Of a stretch of 64,000 bases of DNA, positions 26,107 through 34,460 are shown piece by piece (within the stretch, counting starts at the first letter, position 1; each line of letters opens with the position of its first letter). The translations under genes were made by a program, and so were the position numbers. The notes beneath the pieces are model-generated. The model searched no databases. It saw nothing but the letters and a program-made list of their open reading frames with translations, and was not told the origin of the DNA. Location of the stretch: positions 112,754-176,753 of the forward strand of contig JADJUF010000019.1 in assembly GCA_016717005.1 (NCBI GenBank), in the 5' to 3' direction. Source of the stretch: Myxococcales bacterium (GTDB taxonomy: Bacteria; Myxococcota_A; Polyangia; Haliangiales; Haliangiaceae).

Positions 26107-26731
26107 ACGCCGCCGCCGCGGCCGCGCACGCCGCCAGGTCGCCGGGGCGCTCGCCGGTCAGCCACGCGCACGCGAAGTTGGTCTCGGTCGGCGGCGCCAC
26201 GATCTTGACGGCGCGCACCGCCGCGGCCTTGAGCGCGGCGTCGAAGCCGAGCGTGGCCTCGAGCGGCGGCGCCACCAGGTAGGCCATGCACTCGCCGACC
26301 GCGAGGCCGCTCGCGCGCGCCAGGTAGTGCCCGAGCGAGCCGATCACGTGCGGGAACACGGTCACGCCGCGGGCGCCGTCGGCGTCGTAGAAGCACGCGT
26401 CGTGGGCCAGGCACGCGGCCAGCGCCGCCAGGCCGTCCTCGATCGACTGCGGCTCGGCCGCGGCGAGCACGCCCAGGATCTCGCCCGAGAGCTTGCCCGA
26501 GGCGTGGCCGGCGCCGGCGTAGAAGCTCCGCGCGAACACCACGTCGACCGCGGCGTGCTTGGTGGCCTCGTCGAGCGCGACGTAGAGCGCGTCGTCCTGA
26601 TCGCACGTGACCAGGCCCAGCGAGGTGTGGCGCGCGGGGTCGGCGCCGTACGCGCGCAGCAGCGCCGGGTCGGCCCCGGGGATGCGCCGCACCGACAAGA
26701 GCGTCGGGACGATCGGCTCGAGCAGGCTCAT
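26060..26731 (-). CDS. eutL: Ethanolamine microcompartment shell protein EutL
   Basis: This 223-residue protein is near the usual EutL length of about 219. It contains LGLVTCDQDDALYVALDEATKHAAVDVVFARSF near 38-70 and the segment ECMAYLVAPPLEATLGFDAALKAA (split here for position only, about 145-168). It continues with KIVAPPTETNFACAWLTG. EutL is a trimeric tandem-BMC shell protein with a gated pore. The ATG overlaps the eutC stop. No other shell gene is visible in the window, which makes its role without a full microcompartment unclear. Confidence 0.88.
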   Translation of the reverse strand: MSLLEPIVPTLLSVRRIPGADPALLRAYGADPARHTSLGLVTCDQDDALYVALDEATKHAAVDVVFARSFYAGAGHASGKLSGEILGVLAAAEPQSIEDGLAALAACLAHDACFYDADGARGVTVFPHVIGSLGHYLARASGLAVGECMAYLVAPPLEATLGFDAALKAAAVRAVKIVAPPTETNFACAWLTGERPGDLAACAAAAAAFIDAVVDVAARPHAR

Positions 26732-27639
26732 CGGCCGCCCCCGCGCTCGACCAGCCGCTGCCGCACCTGCGGCGCGCGGTAGCCGCGCTCGATCACCGCG
26801 TCGACCTGGCCGAGATCGAGGCCGACGCCGCTCGTGCCCTGGGCGATCATCGCCTGGGCCAGGGCCGCGAGCCGCGGCGCCGCGTCCTCGGGCGGCGTGC
26901 CGCGCGCGTGCAGGTTGCTCATCATGTTGCGATCGCCGTCGGTCTTGCCCAGCGCCGGCGCGTGGACCAGGTACGCCGACAGGCCGTCGCCGGTGCCGAG
27001 CCCGGGCCGCTCGCCCAGCAAGATCATCGCGACCTTGGCGCCGACCTCCTGCCCGATCTCGTCCTCGAGCCAGACCCGCGCGAACCGCGCGCACACCGGC
27101 GCGCCGACCGTCAGCCCGCGCGCGCGCACCGCGTCGACGACCGCCTGGTACAGGGTCGGCCCGGCCTGCATGCACGCGCTGGCCGACAGGCCGTCGGCGA
27201 GGATCACCTGGACGTCGACGCCGGTGGGCGCGTGCGCGCGCAGGCGCTCGAGCGACTCGGCCGCCAGTCGACGTCCGAGATCCGGACGCAGCAGGAACTC
27301 GCGGTGATCGGCGACCCGGGTCTGGAGCGCCAGGAACCCGTGGTCGCGGGCCCAGCCGTCGGTGAGCTCGGCCGCGACCGCCTCGTGCGCGACCGCGAGC
27401 TCGGCCTGGAACTGCAGCACGACGTCGGTGGCGTAGCGGGTGCCGACGTGGCCGATGCCGAGCAGCGCGGTGGTGTGGTCGCTGCCGGCGCCCGGCGCCA
27501 GCGGCGGCCGCCGCGGCGCGTAGACCCGGGCCGGCGGCGCCACGACCGGCGGCAGGACGATCCGCGGCGGCATCGGATCGCTGGCGCCGCGGCGCGCGCG
27601 GACCTCGGCCACCAGCGCTCGGGTCAGGCTCCCGCTCAT
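26728..27639 (-). CDS. eutC: Ethanolamine ammonia-lyase small subunit
   Basis: This 303-residue protein is the small subunit of the adenosylcobalamin-dependent lyase that splits ethanolamine into acetaldehyde and ammonia. A Pro-rich leader of about 50 residues is followed by the conserved HVGTRYATDVVLQFQAELA region, VILADGLSASA and LGERPGLGTGDGLSAYL. It ends with NMMSNLHARGTPPEDAAPRL. Stop/start overlaps with eutB and eutL (ATGA both times) indicate a single translationally coupled operon. Confidence 0.92.
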   Translation of the reverse strand: MSGSLTRALVAEVRARRGASDPMPPRIVLPPVVAPPARVYAPRRPPLAPGAGSDHTTALLGIGHVGTRYATDVVLQFQAELAVAHEAVAAELTDGWARDHGFLALQTRVADHREFLLRPDLGRRLAAESLERLRAHAPTGVDVQVILADGLSASACMQAGPTLYQAVVDAVRARGLTVGAPVCARFARVWLEDEIGQEVGAKVAMILLGERPGLGTGDGLSAYLVHAPALGKTDGDRNMMSNLHARGTPPEDAAPRLAALAQAMIAQGTSGVGLDLGQVDAVIERGYRAPQVRQRLVERGGGR

Positions 27640-28997
27640 CGCACCACCGTCGCGTCGCCGAACCGCGGCCCGGGCGCGCCGTCCCGGGTGATGCCCTTGG
27701 CCTCGCACCACGCGTCGAACTCCGGCGTCGGGCGCTTGCCGAGCAGCCGGCGCACGCTCGGGATGTCGTGGAAGCTGGTCGACTGGTAGTTGAGCATGAT
27801 GTCGTCGCCGACCGGCAGGCTCATGAGGTAGGTGCAGCCGGCCGCGGCCAGGAGCACCTTGGTGCTCTCGAGCTCGTCCTGGCTCATGCGCGCATGGTAG
27901 GTGAAGCACGCGTCACAGCCCATCGGCAGGCCCAGGAGCTTGCCCATGAAGTGGTCCTCGAGCGCGGCCCGGGTGATCTGGGGCCCGTCCTCGAGGTACT
28001 CGGGGCCGATGAAGCCGACGACGGTGTTGACCAGGAACGGCCGGTAGCGGCGGGCCAGGCCGTAGCAGCGGGCCTCGATCGTGAGCTGGTCGGCGCCGTG
28101 GTGGGCGGCGCTCGACAGGGCCGAGCCCTGGCCGGTCTCGAAGTACATGACGTTGGGCCCGGCCGCGGTGCCCTGGGCCTTCATCATCGCCCAGGCCTCG
28201 TCGAGCAGGGCCACCGACACGCCGAACGCGCGGTTGCCGGCCTCGGTCCCGGCCAGCGACTGGAACATCAGGTCCATCGGGCAGCCGAGCGCCAGCGCCT
28301 GCATCTGCACGGTCACGTGCGACAGCACGCAGTGCTGGGTCGGGATCGCGTGCTGCGTGCACAGCGCGTCGAGGGCGGTGAGGATCGCCGCGGTCGACGC
28401 CGGCGTGTCGGTGGCCGGGTTGACGCCGATGACCGCGTCGCCGCAGCCGTAGGCCAGGCCCTCGCGCGCCGACGCCAGGATGCCGTCGACGTCGTCGGTC
28501 GGGTGGTTGGGCTGGACCCGCGATGACAGCCGGCCGGCCAGGCCCAGCGTGTTGTTGGCGCGCACCACCACCTCGCACTTGGCCGCGACCGTCATCAGGT
28601 CGAGGTTCGACATCAGCTTGCACACCGACGCCGCCATCTCGGGCGTCAGCCCCGGCGCCACCGCGCGCAGGGTCGCGCCCGAGGTCGAGGTCTCGAGCAG
28701 CCACTCGCGGAACTGGCCGACCGTCAGGTGCGCGACCGCCTGGTAGGCCGCGGCGTCGAGATCGTCCTCGACCACCCGCGTGACCTCGTCGTCCTCGTAC
28801 GGCACCACCGGGTTGGCCCGCAGCTCGGCCAGGGTGAGATCGGCCAGCGCCGCCCGGGCCGCGACCCGCTCGATCGCGCTGCGCGCCGAGACGCCGGCCA
28901 GATCGTCGCCGCTCTTGGGCGGGTTGGCGCGGCCGAGCAGCTCCTTCACCGACGCGAATCGGTAGCGGACCCCGCGGATGGTCGCAGCCAGCTCCAC
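27636..28997 (-). CDS. eutB: Ethanolamine ammonia-lyase large subunit
   Basis: The length of 453 residues equals the E. coli enzyme. Conserved blocks include FASVKELLGRANPPKSGD near the N-terminus, SNLDLMTVAAKCEVVVRANN, the segment with IGVNPATDTP, FETGQGSALSSAAHHGADQ and GCDACFTYHA. It forms the TIM-barrel subunit that holds substrate and the AdoCbl cofactor with EutC. The start is GTG 28997. It is first of eutB-eutC-eutL; no eutA reactivase, regulator, aldehyde dehydrogenase or transporter gene adjoins it here. Confidence 0.95.
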   Translation of the reverse strand: MELAATIRGVRYRFASVKELLGRANPPKSGDDLAGVSARSAIERVAARAALADLTLAELRANPVVPYEDDEVTRVVEDDLDAAAYQAVAHLTVGQFREWLLETSTSGATLRAVAPGLTPEMAASVCKLMSNLDLMTVAAKCEVVVRANNTLGLAGRLSSRVQPNHPTDDVDGILASAREGLAYGCGDAVIGVNPATDTPASTAAILTALDALCTQHAIPTQHCVLSHVTVQMQALALGCPMDLMFQSLAGTEAGNRAFGVSVALLDEAWAMMKAQGTAAGPNVMYFETGQGSALSSAAHHGADQLTIEARCYGLARRYRPFLVNTVVGFIGPEYLEDGPQITRAALEDHFMGKLLGLPMGCDACFTYHARMSQDELESTKVLLAAAGCTYLMSLPVGDDIMLNYQSTSFHDIPSVRRLLGKRPTPEFDAWCEAKGITRDGAPGPRFGDATVVR

Positions 28998-29059
28998 GCC
29001 GGTGACTGTACCGCGGCGCGCGGGTGGAATAGCCGCGGGGGGCTGCGCGTTGGGGGGCC

Positions 29060-30166
29060 ATGCGCCTGGGGCTGGCCATCATCGCGGCGATCGGGGTCGC
29101 GGTCGTCATCGGCAGCGGGCGGTCGCCGGCGCCCCCGCGCGCGCGGGCCACGCCGCTCGAGCACGACGCCTACGTCTGGCAGCGGCGCTGGACCGGCGCG
29201 GTCCGGGCCGCGGTCGCCGGCGCGCCGGCCGAGCTCGACGCGCTGCGGGTGCTGACCGTCGAGGTCGAGGCCGATCGCGCGGTCTGGCCCGAGGTCGACG
29301 TCGCGGCGCTGGTGGCGTCGGCGCGCCCGGTGACCGCGGTGGTCCGGATCGCCGGCGCGCGCCTGCCCGAGCAGGTGCCGATGGCCGCGGTGCTGGCCCG
29401 GGTCGAGGCCTGGCGCGCCGCCGGGGTCGCGGTCGCCGGCGTCGAGATCGATCACGACTGCGCCAGCGCGGCCCTGCCGGCGTACGCGCGCTGGCTCGCG
29501 GCCAACCGGCCGCCGGCGCCGCTGCGGTTCTCGATCACCGCGCTGCCGGCCTGGGCCGACTGCCGGGCGGTGGCCGCGGTGGCCGCCGCCGTCGACGAGG
29601 TCGTCGTGCAGGTCCACACGGTCCGGGCCCCGGTCCTGTTCGATCTCCCGGCGGCCCGATCGGCGCTGGCGCGGTTCGCCGCGGTGGTGCCCGCGGCGTC
29701 GCTGCGGGTGGCGCTGCCGACCTACGACGCGATGATCGACGGCGCGCTCGCGCGCTCGCGCCCGACCGAGGTCGCGGCGTTCGTGCGCTGGCTCGAGCGC
29801 GGCGGCGGGCCGCCGGTCCGCGGCGTGGTCTGGTTCCGGCTGCCGGTCGAGGGCGACGCCCGGGCCTGGCCGACCGCGACCCTGGTGGCGGTGATCCGCG
29901 CCGCGCCGCTGCGCGCCGAGGTCGCCGCCGACGTGATCGCCACCGGGCCCGGGCGCTTCGATCTGGTGCTGCGCAACGCCGGCAACGTGCCGGCGCCGTG
30001 GCCCGCGCTCGCGCTGGGCGGCGGCGTCGACGGCGCCGAGCTGATCGGCGGCTACGTCGCGCGCGCGGACCGCCGCTTCAGCCCGCCGGCGCGCGACCTC
30101 GCGCCCGGCGCCACCACCGTCGTCGGCTGGGCGACGGGCAAGGACCTCACCCTCGATGCGCTCTGA
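29060..30166 (+). CDS. DUF3142-like envelope protein
   Basis: This 368-residue protein has an N-terminal hydrophobic segment (LAIIAAIGVAVVIGSG), then a barrel-like domain. Landmarks are HDAYVWQRRWT, LTVEVEADR, GVEIDHDCASAALPAYARWL, RFSITALPAW, VVVQVHTVR and FRLPVEGDARAW. This set matches DUF3142 as I remember it, which looks like a TIM-barrel glycosidase-type fold of unknown activity; the HDCA and VQVH blocks may be catalytic. A G-rich RBS precedes the ATG. Its 3' end overlaps the next gene by 11 bp, so the two are probably co-translated. Confidence 0.7.
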   Translation: MRLGLAIIAAIGVAVVIGSGRSPAPPRARATPLEHDAYVWQRRWTGAVRAAVAGAPAELDALRVLTVEVEADRAVWPEVDVAALVASARPVTAVVRIAGARLPEQVPMAAVLARVEAWRAAGVAVAGVEIDHDCASAALPAYARWLAANRPPAPLRFSITALPAWADCRAVAAVAAAVDEVVVQVHTVRAPVLFDLPAARSALARFAAVVPAASLRVALPTYDAMIDGALARSRPTEVAAFVRWLERGGGPPVRGVVWFRLPVEGDARAWPTATLVAVIRAAPLRAEVAADVIATGPGRFDLVLRNAGNVPAPWPALALGGGVDGAELIGGYVARADRRFSPPARDLAPGATTVVGWATGKDLTLDAL

Positions 30167-32297
30167 CACCCCTGGCTCACCTCGCTCGCTGATCGTCACC
30201 CTCAGCGCGCTGGCCGTGGCGGTCGCGGTCACGGCTCGGCCCGCGCGCGCGTGCGGCCCCGACTTCCCGACCGAGCTCCTCGCCGATCGCGGCGGCGCGA
30301 TCGCCGGCCTGCCCGAGGGCATCTTCGTCGACGAGGCCGCGCTGCTGGTGCCGGCCCACGAGGCCTATCGCCCGCGGGCCGCCGACGCGCCGCCGCTGCC
30401 GCCGCCCGGCCTGCTCGAGCGCACGCTCTACGCCGAGGGCGCGCGCGCGTTCAACGCCGGCGAGCGCCGGGTCGCGCGGCGCTGGTTCCTGGCGGTGCTG
30501 GCGCTGCCGCCGCCGCTGCGTCGGCAGCTGTCGACCTCGGCCGCCTACAGCCTGGCCCGGCTCAACCTCGCCGGCACCGGCGTCGCCTACTACCGCGAGG
30601 TCCGCGCTCTGGTCGACCTCGGCTTCGTCGACCCCGACGGGCTCGCGGCCACCAGCCTGCGGCTCGAGGCCGTGCTCACCGACGATCTGATCGGCCAGAT
30701 CGAGCTGTACGCACAGCACGCCGCGCTCGGCCACGCCGGCGCGGCCCGAGCGCTCCTGGACCTGGTGACCGACGGGCTGGCCGAGGGCCGCGAGCGCGAG
30801 CTCCTGGCGGCGCCGGTCGGGCAGCGGCTGGTGGCGGCCTACCTGTACGCGCGCAGCGACGAGCTGACCGAGGCGCAGCGGGCGCGGGTGTGGGAGGCGG
30901 TCGTGGCGACGCCGCAGCTCGACGGCGCCGATCGCCTGGCCGCGGCTGCGTACCGCGACGGCGCCTGGGCCCGGGCCGAGGCGCTGGCGGCGCGCGGGGC
31001 CGACTCGCCGATCAACCGCTGGGTCCGCGGCAAGCTCGCGGCTCGCGCCGGCGACGCCATCGCCGCCAGCGACCTGGTGTGCAGCGCCGCCGCCGCGCTG
31101 CCGACGACGACCGCGTGTCCGGACTTCCGGTGCGGCGTGTACCTGCCCCGCGATCGCGCCCACGCTGAGTGCGCGGTGCTGCAGCTCGCGGCCGATCGGC
31201 CGGTGGCGGCGATGGCCGCGGCCTGGGCGGCGCGCCACACCTACCGCGACGCGATCTTCCTGGCCGAGCGCGTGCTCACGCTCGACGAGCTGGGGCAGTT
31301 CGTCGCCGGCCTCCCGCCCGAGGCCGCCGCGCCCGCGGACGCCGATGACAGCGATGACAGCGATGACAGCGATGACAGCGATGACGAGGACGCGTACGAC
31401 CTGTCCGCCGACTACGAGGTCGTGGACGCCGCGTCGCTGCGCGCGCTGTACGGCCGCCGGCTGATGCGGGTCGGTCGCTACGCCGCGGCGCTGCCGTGGC
31501 TGCCGTGGGACGAGCGCGTGAACGCCGCGGCCTACGCCCTCGACCGGGACCTGGCCGCGGGCACGGTCGATCCGATCGCCCGCGCCGCCGCGCTGTTCGC
31601 CGCGTCGAAGCTGGCGCGCACCCGCGGCATGGAGCTCCTCGGCACCGAGCACGGGCCCGACTGGGCGACGTGGGCCGGGGCGTACGACCTGACCGACTAC
31701 GGCAGCTACGACCCCGACGATGATGCCGAGGCCGCCACCGATGACCCGGCTGACCCCGACGATGTTGATGACGCCGCCGCAGAGGCCGCCACGGCAGCGG
31801 CCGCCGCCGCCGAGGCCGCCGCCGCTAGGGGCGACGCCGAAGCGGACGTCGACGGCGCCCCCGCCGCCATCGCGCCGGCGCTGGCGATCGCGCAGGCCAC
31901 CGCCGTCGAGCGGGCCCGGGTGCTCGGCAGCGCGCCGGCCCACGGCCAGCGCTACCACTACCGTCGGATCGCCCGCGATCTGGCGCGGGCCGCCGCCGAG
32001 CTGGTGCCCTACCGCAGCGACGCCCGCCGCGCGATCCAGTGCTGGGCTGACGGCTACGCGACCTTCGCCTTCCAGGGCTGCCCCGAGCCCGACTTCGCCG
32101 CCGCCCGCCACGCCCAGCTCACCTTCCGCGGTCAGCTCGAGCCGCGGCGCCACCCGCGCTGGATGCGCCGGATCGCCGCTCGGGTCCGGCACGCGCGCCG
32201 GGCGATGCCGTGGGCGACGCTCGCGACCCTGCTCGCCGCCGCGGCGGCGGTGATCGTGGCTCGCCGCGGGCTGCGCCGCCCGGCCGCGCGGCCCTGA
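30156..32297 (+). CDS. Large exported repeat-rich protein, function unknown
   Basis: This 713-residue protein has a signal peptide (SLIVTLSALAVAVAVTARPARA, given here by its position at about 11-32), then CGPDFPTELL. Helical, TPR-like repeats run through most of its length (ARAFNAGERRVARRWFLAVLA and similar). Two low-complexity inserts interrupt it, an Asp/Ser run at about 395-410 and an acidic/Ala-rich run at about 525-570. A C-terminal transmembrane helix is followed by an Arg-rich end. It is probably a membrane-anchored periplasmic scaffold. It overlaps the DUF3142 gene by 11 bp; I recognise no family. Confidence 0.65.
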   Translation: MRSDTPGSPRSLIVTLSALAVAVAVTARPARACGPDFPTELLADRGGAIAGLPEGIFVDEAALLVPAHEAYRPRAADAPPLPPPGLLERTLYAEGARAFNAGERRVARRWFLAVLALPPPLRRQLSTSAAYSLARLNLAGTGVAYYREVRALVDLGFVDPDGLAATSLRLEAVLTDDLIGQIELYAQHAALGHAGAARALLDLVTDGLAEGRERELLAAPVGQRLVAAYLYARSDELTEAQRARVWEAVVATPQLDGADRLAAAAYRDGAWARAEALAARGADSPINRWVRGKLAARAGDAIAASDLVCSAAAALPTTTACPDFRCGVYLPRDRAHAECAVLQLAADRPVAAMAAAWAARHTYRDAIFLAERVLTLDELGQFVAGLPPEAAAPADADDSDDSDDSDDSDDEDAYDLSADYEVVDAASLRALYGRRLMRVGRYAAALPWLPWDERVNAAAYALDRDLAAGTVDPIARAAALFAASKLARTRGMELLGTEHGPDWATWAGAYDLTDYGSYDPDDDAEAATDDPADPDDVDDAAAEAATAAAAAAEAAAARGDAEADVDGAPAAIAPALAIAQATAVERARVLGSAPAHGQRYHYRRIARDLARAAAELVPYRSDARRAIQCWADGYATFAFQGCPEPDFAAARHAQLTFRGQLEPRRHPRWMRRIAARVRHARRAMPWATLATLLAAAAAVIVARRGLRRPAARP
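31344..31388. repeat. 9-bp in-frame coding repeat (GATGACAGC)
   Basis: Four exact GATGACAGC units and one variant encode an Asp-Asp-Ser run inside the large exported protein. The 9-bp unit keeps the frame whatever the copy number. Confidence 0.85.
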
Positions 32298-32302
32298 CCG
32301 GG

Positions 32303-33025
32303 TCAGCGATCCGCGGTCGGCGCGGACCAGCCGCTCAGCATGCCGTGGCGCCACAGCGCGCCGCCGGCGGCCGCGCCCATGACCAGCAGCGCCGACAGGC
32401 TCGGCGCGATGTTCGCGCGCCAGCCCTTGGCGAAGAACACCGCGTTGATCAGCATCGTCAGCGACACCGCGGCGCCCATGGCGTTGCCGAAGCCGAACAG
32501 CCCGAGGGCGAACCGCTCGATCTGCGGGAACGCGGCGTTGTTGGTGCGCGGCAGGCCGAGCAGCGCCAGCGGCGCGCCGATCGCGGCGCCCGACACGATC
32601 GTCGCGAGCGCGCTCTTGACCACGCCCGAGCCGCCCTTGAAGCCGCCCAGGATGAACGACACCAGCTGGAGCCCGCCCAGGACGATCATCATCGCGGCCG
32701 CGAGGATCAGCGACCACAGGATCAGCTTGGTGCCGAGCTGGGTGTCGCCCTTCGACGGCCGGTCCTCGCGCCGGTCCCAGAAGCACACGAACCAGTAGCC
32801 GAGGAACACGAAGAACGGCGCGAACACCAGCGCGCCCAGGCTCTCCATCGCACCGAACATCATGCCCATCGGTTCCATGCCGCCCTGCCTTTCGTCGAAG
32901 TCGCCCAGCTCTTGCTTCTTGCACGCCGCGCTCAAGAGCGCGATCGCCGCCACCGCGACGACGCGCCGGATGCCCCACGTCCGACCCCGAAGATCGAACC
33001 CGGAGCGAGGTCGTTGATCTCGCAT
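32303..33025 (-). CDS. Polytopic membrane protein with lipoprotein-like N-terminus
   Basis: This 240-residue protein has the N-terminal segment RRVVAVAAIALLSAACKK, which looks like a lipoprotein signal. About five further hydrophobic segments follow (for example LGALVFAPFFVFLGYWFVCF, LILWSLILAAAMMIVLGG and SLSALLVMGAAAGGALW). A lipobox before a polytopic body is odd, and the first segment may simply be a transmembrane helix. No family is recognised. It converges with the large exported-protein gene (6 bp gap) and is divergent from the gene at 33145. Confidence 0.6.
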   Translation of the reverse strand: MRDQRPRSGFDLRGRTWGIRRVVAVAAIALLSAACKKQELGDFDERQGGMEPMGMMFGAMESLGALVFAPFFVFLGYWFVCFWDRREDRPSKGDTQLGTKLILWSLILAAAMMIVLGGLQLVSFILGGFKGGSGVVKSALATIVSGAAIGAPLALLGLPRTNNAAFPQIERFALGLFGFGNAMGAAVSLTMLINAVFFAKGWRANIAPSLSALLVMGAAAGGALWRHGMLSGWSAPTADR

Positions 33026-33144
33026 CCCCAGACGCTACGCCTGAATCGCACGCCTGGGCGGTCGGCTGGCCATTTCCGGCAGGTCCCGCCGGAGCCCGCG
33101 CGGATCGGTCGCGAGGGCGCGGCCGATCTCGGTTACGCTGGGCT

Positions 33145-34362
33145 GTGCATCCGCCGCCCCTGACGCTGATCACCGCGGCCCTGGCGCTGATGGTCGCCGA
33201 CCTCGACGCTCGGGCCGACGAGCCGCCGCCGCCGAAGCCGGCGCCCACGCCGAAGCCGCCGACGCCGCCCGGCCCGCCCGGGGTCTACTACCACGTCGAG
33301 CACATCAAGCCCGGCGCCAACCCGCACGAGCTCGGCACCGTCGATCTCACGCGCGGTGGGTGGAAGGCCCGGTACGGGGATCTCGACTGGGGCGTGGACA
33401 CGGCGGTGCACCCGGGCAGCGGCCGCTTCGCGCTGTCGCTGGGCGTCGCCGGCGACGCGCGCACCGTGACGCTCGACGGCCACGCGCTGACCTTGACCTC
33501 GGACCAGCCGATCGTGCTCGCGATCGGCACCTTCGCGCACGGCGTCGACACGATCGTCCCGGGCGATCCGACCTGCGTGCCGATCAAGTGCTTCGAGAAG
33601 GCCTGGCGGTTCTCCGTCGACGGCTCGGTCCTGTACACGCTCGAGCTGCACCAGAGCACGACCAAGGTCCGCCGCGTCCCGCTGGCCGACCCGACCAAGG
33701 CGACGCTGGTGTTCGATCGCAAGCGGGTCCTCGCCGCCGAGCCCGCGCCGACGCCGGATCACCAGCGCTGGGCCTACGACGCCAAGGACGGCATCCACGT
33801 CGAGGCGATGCCGCCGGTCCCCGCGCCCGGCGTCACCAAGAAGCCGCGGCTGCCCAAGCTCGGCAAGGCGGTGGTCGCCCCCAAGCTGCTGGTCAGCGCG
33901 CCGATCGCGCTGCTCGAGAACACCGTCGCGGTGTTCCGGCGCGAGCCCACGGAGCAGCGCGAGGGCTACATCGAGCTCTACGACCTGACCACCCGCGCGC
34001 CGCGCCGGGTCTACACCTTCGCCGAACCCTTCGCGCTGTGGCAGGCCGGCTTCAAGACCAGCGCCGCGCACCGCAGCGTCCTGCTCGTGGCCGAGCGCAA
34101 GCTGCTCGCGGTGTCGATCGTCGACGGCGCGGTCCGGACCCTGGCCGACGACGCCAACGTGCTCTTCGACGTCTCGGCCGACGGCCGGTTCGCGCTGGTC
34201 GAGACCTCGGCCGCGGCGACGCCGAGCTCGCGCGAGGGCAACGCCACCAACCCGCTGGCGCTGACCGTCATCGAGATCGGCACCGGGCGTCGGGTCGCCA
34301 GCCAGCCGATCCCGGTCACCGGGACCGAGTGGGTCCGCACCGAAGAGGCGCGCTTCCTGTAA
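33145..34362 (+). CDS. Exported protein, function unknown (beta-rich)
   Basis: This 405-residue protein starts at a GTG and has a signal peptide (LTLITAALALMVADLDARA) followed by a Pro-rich linker (PPPKPAPTPKPPTPPGPPG). The body is strand-rich with repeating Asp-Gly turns such as FSVDGSVLYTLEL, AYDAKDGIHVEA, YIELYDLTTRAPRRVYTF and FDVSADGRFALVETS. This suggests a beta-propeller of the WD40/TolB type. The Cys pair CVPIKC may form a disulfide. No catalytic motif is seen. About 100 bp separates it from the convergent GT2 gene. Confidence 0.65.
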   Translation: MHPPPLTLITAALALMVADLDARADEPPPPKPAPTPKPPTPPGPPGVYYHVEHIKPGANPHELGTVDLTRGGWKARYGDLDWGVDTAVHPGSGRFALSLGVAGDARTVTLDGHALTLTSDQPIVLAIGTFAHGVDTIVPGDPTCVPIKCFEKAWRFSVDGSVLYTLELHQSTTKVRRVPLADPTKATLVFDRKRVLAAEPAPTPDHQRWAYDAKDGIHVEAMPPVPAPGVTKKPRLPKLGKAVVAPKLLVSAPIALLENTVAVFRREPTEQREGYIELYDLTTRAPRRVYTFAEPFALWQAGFKTSAAHRSVLLVAERKLLAVSIVDGAVRTLADDANVLFDVSADGRFALVETSAAATPSSREGNATNPLALTVIEIGTGRRVASQPIPVTGTEWVRTEEARFL

Positions 34363-34460
34363 GCGCGCCAGGCGGATCCGGCCGCGGGTCGACGCGGCGC
34401 TGGCGCCAGGGCCTGGCCGATCCGGGCACGCCGTCGATGTGCGATGGCGCGGAGGAGGCG

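Noticed and set aside
30177..33248. A 1023-residue reading frame on the minus strand covering the 713-residue protein
   Set aside because: It is antisense to a gene with a signal peptide, coupled start and typical codon pattern; the composition (His/Arg/Gly/Val) is that of an antisense frame in GC-rich DNA.
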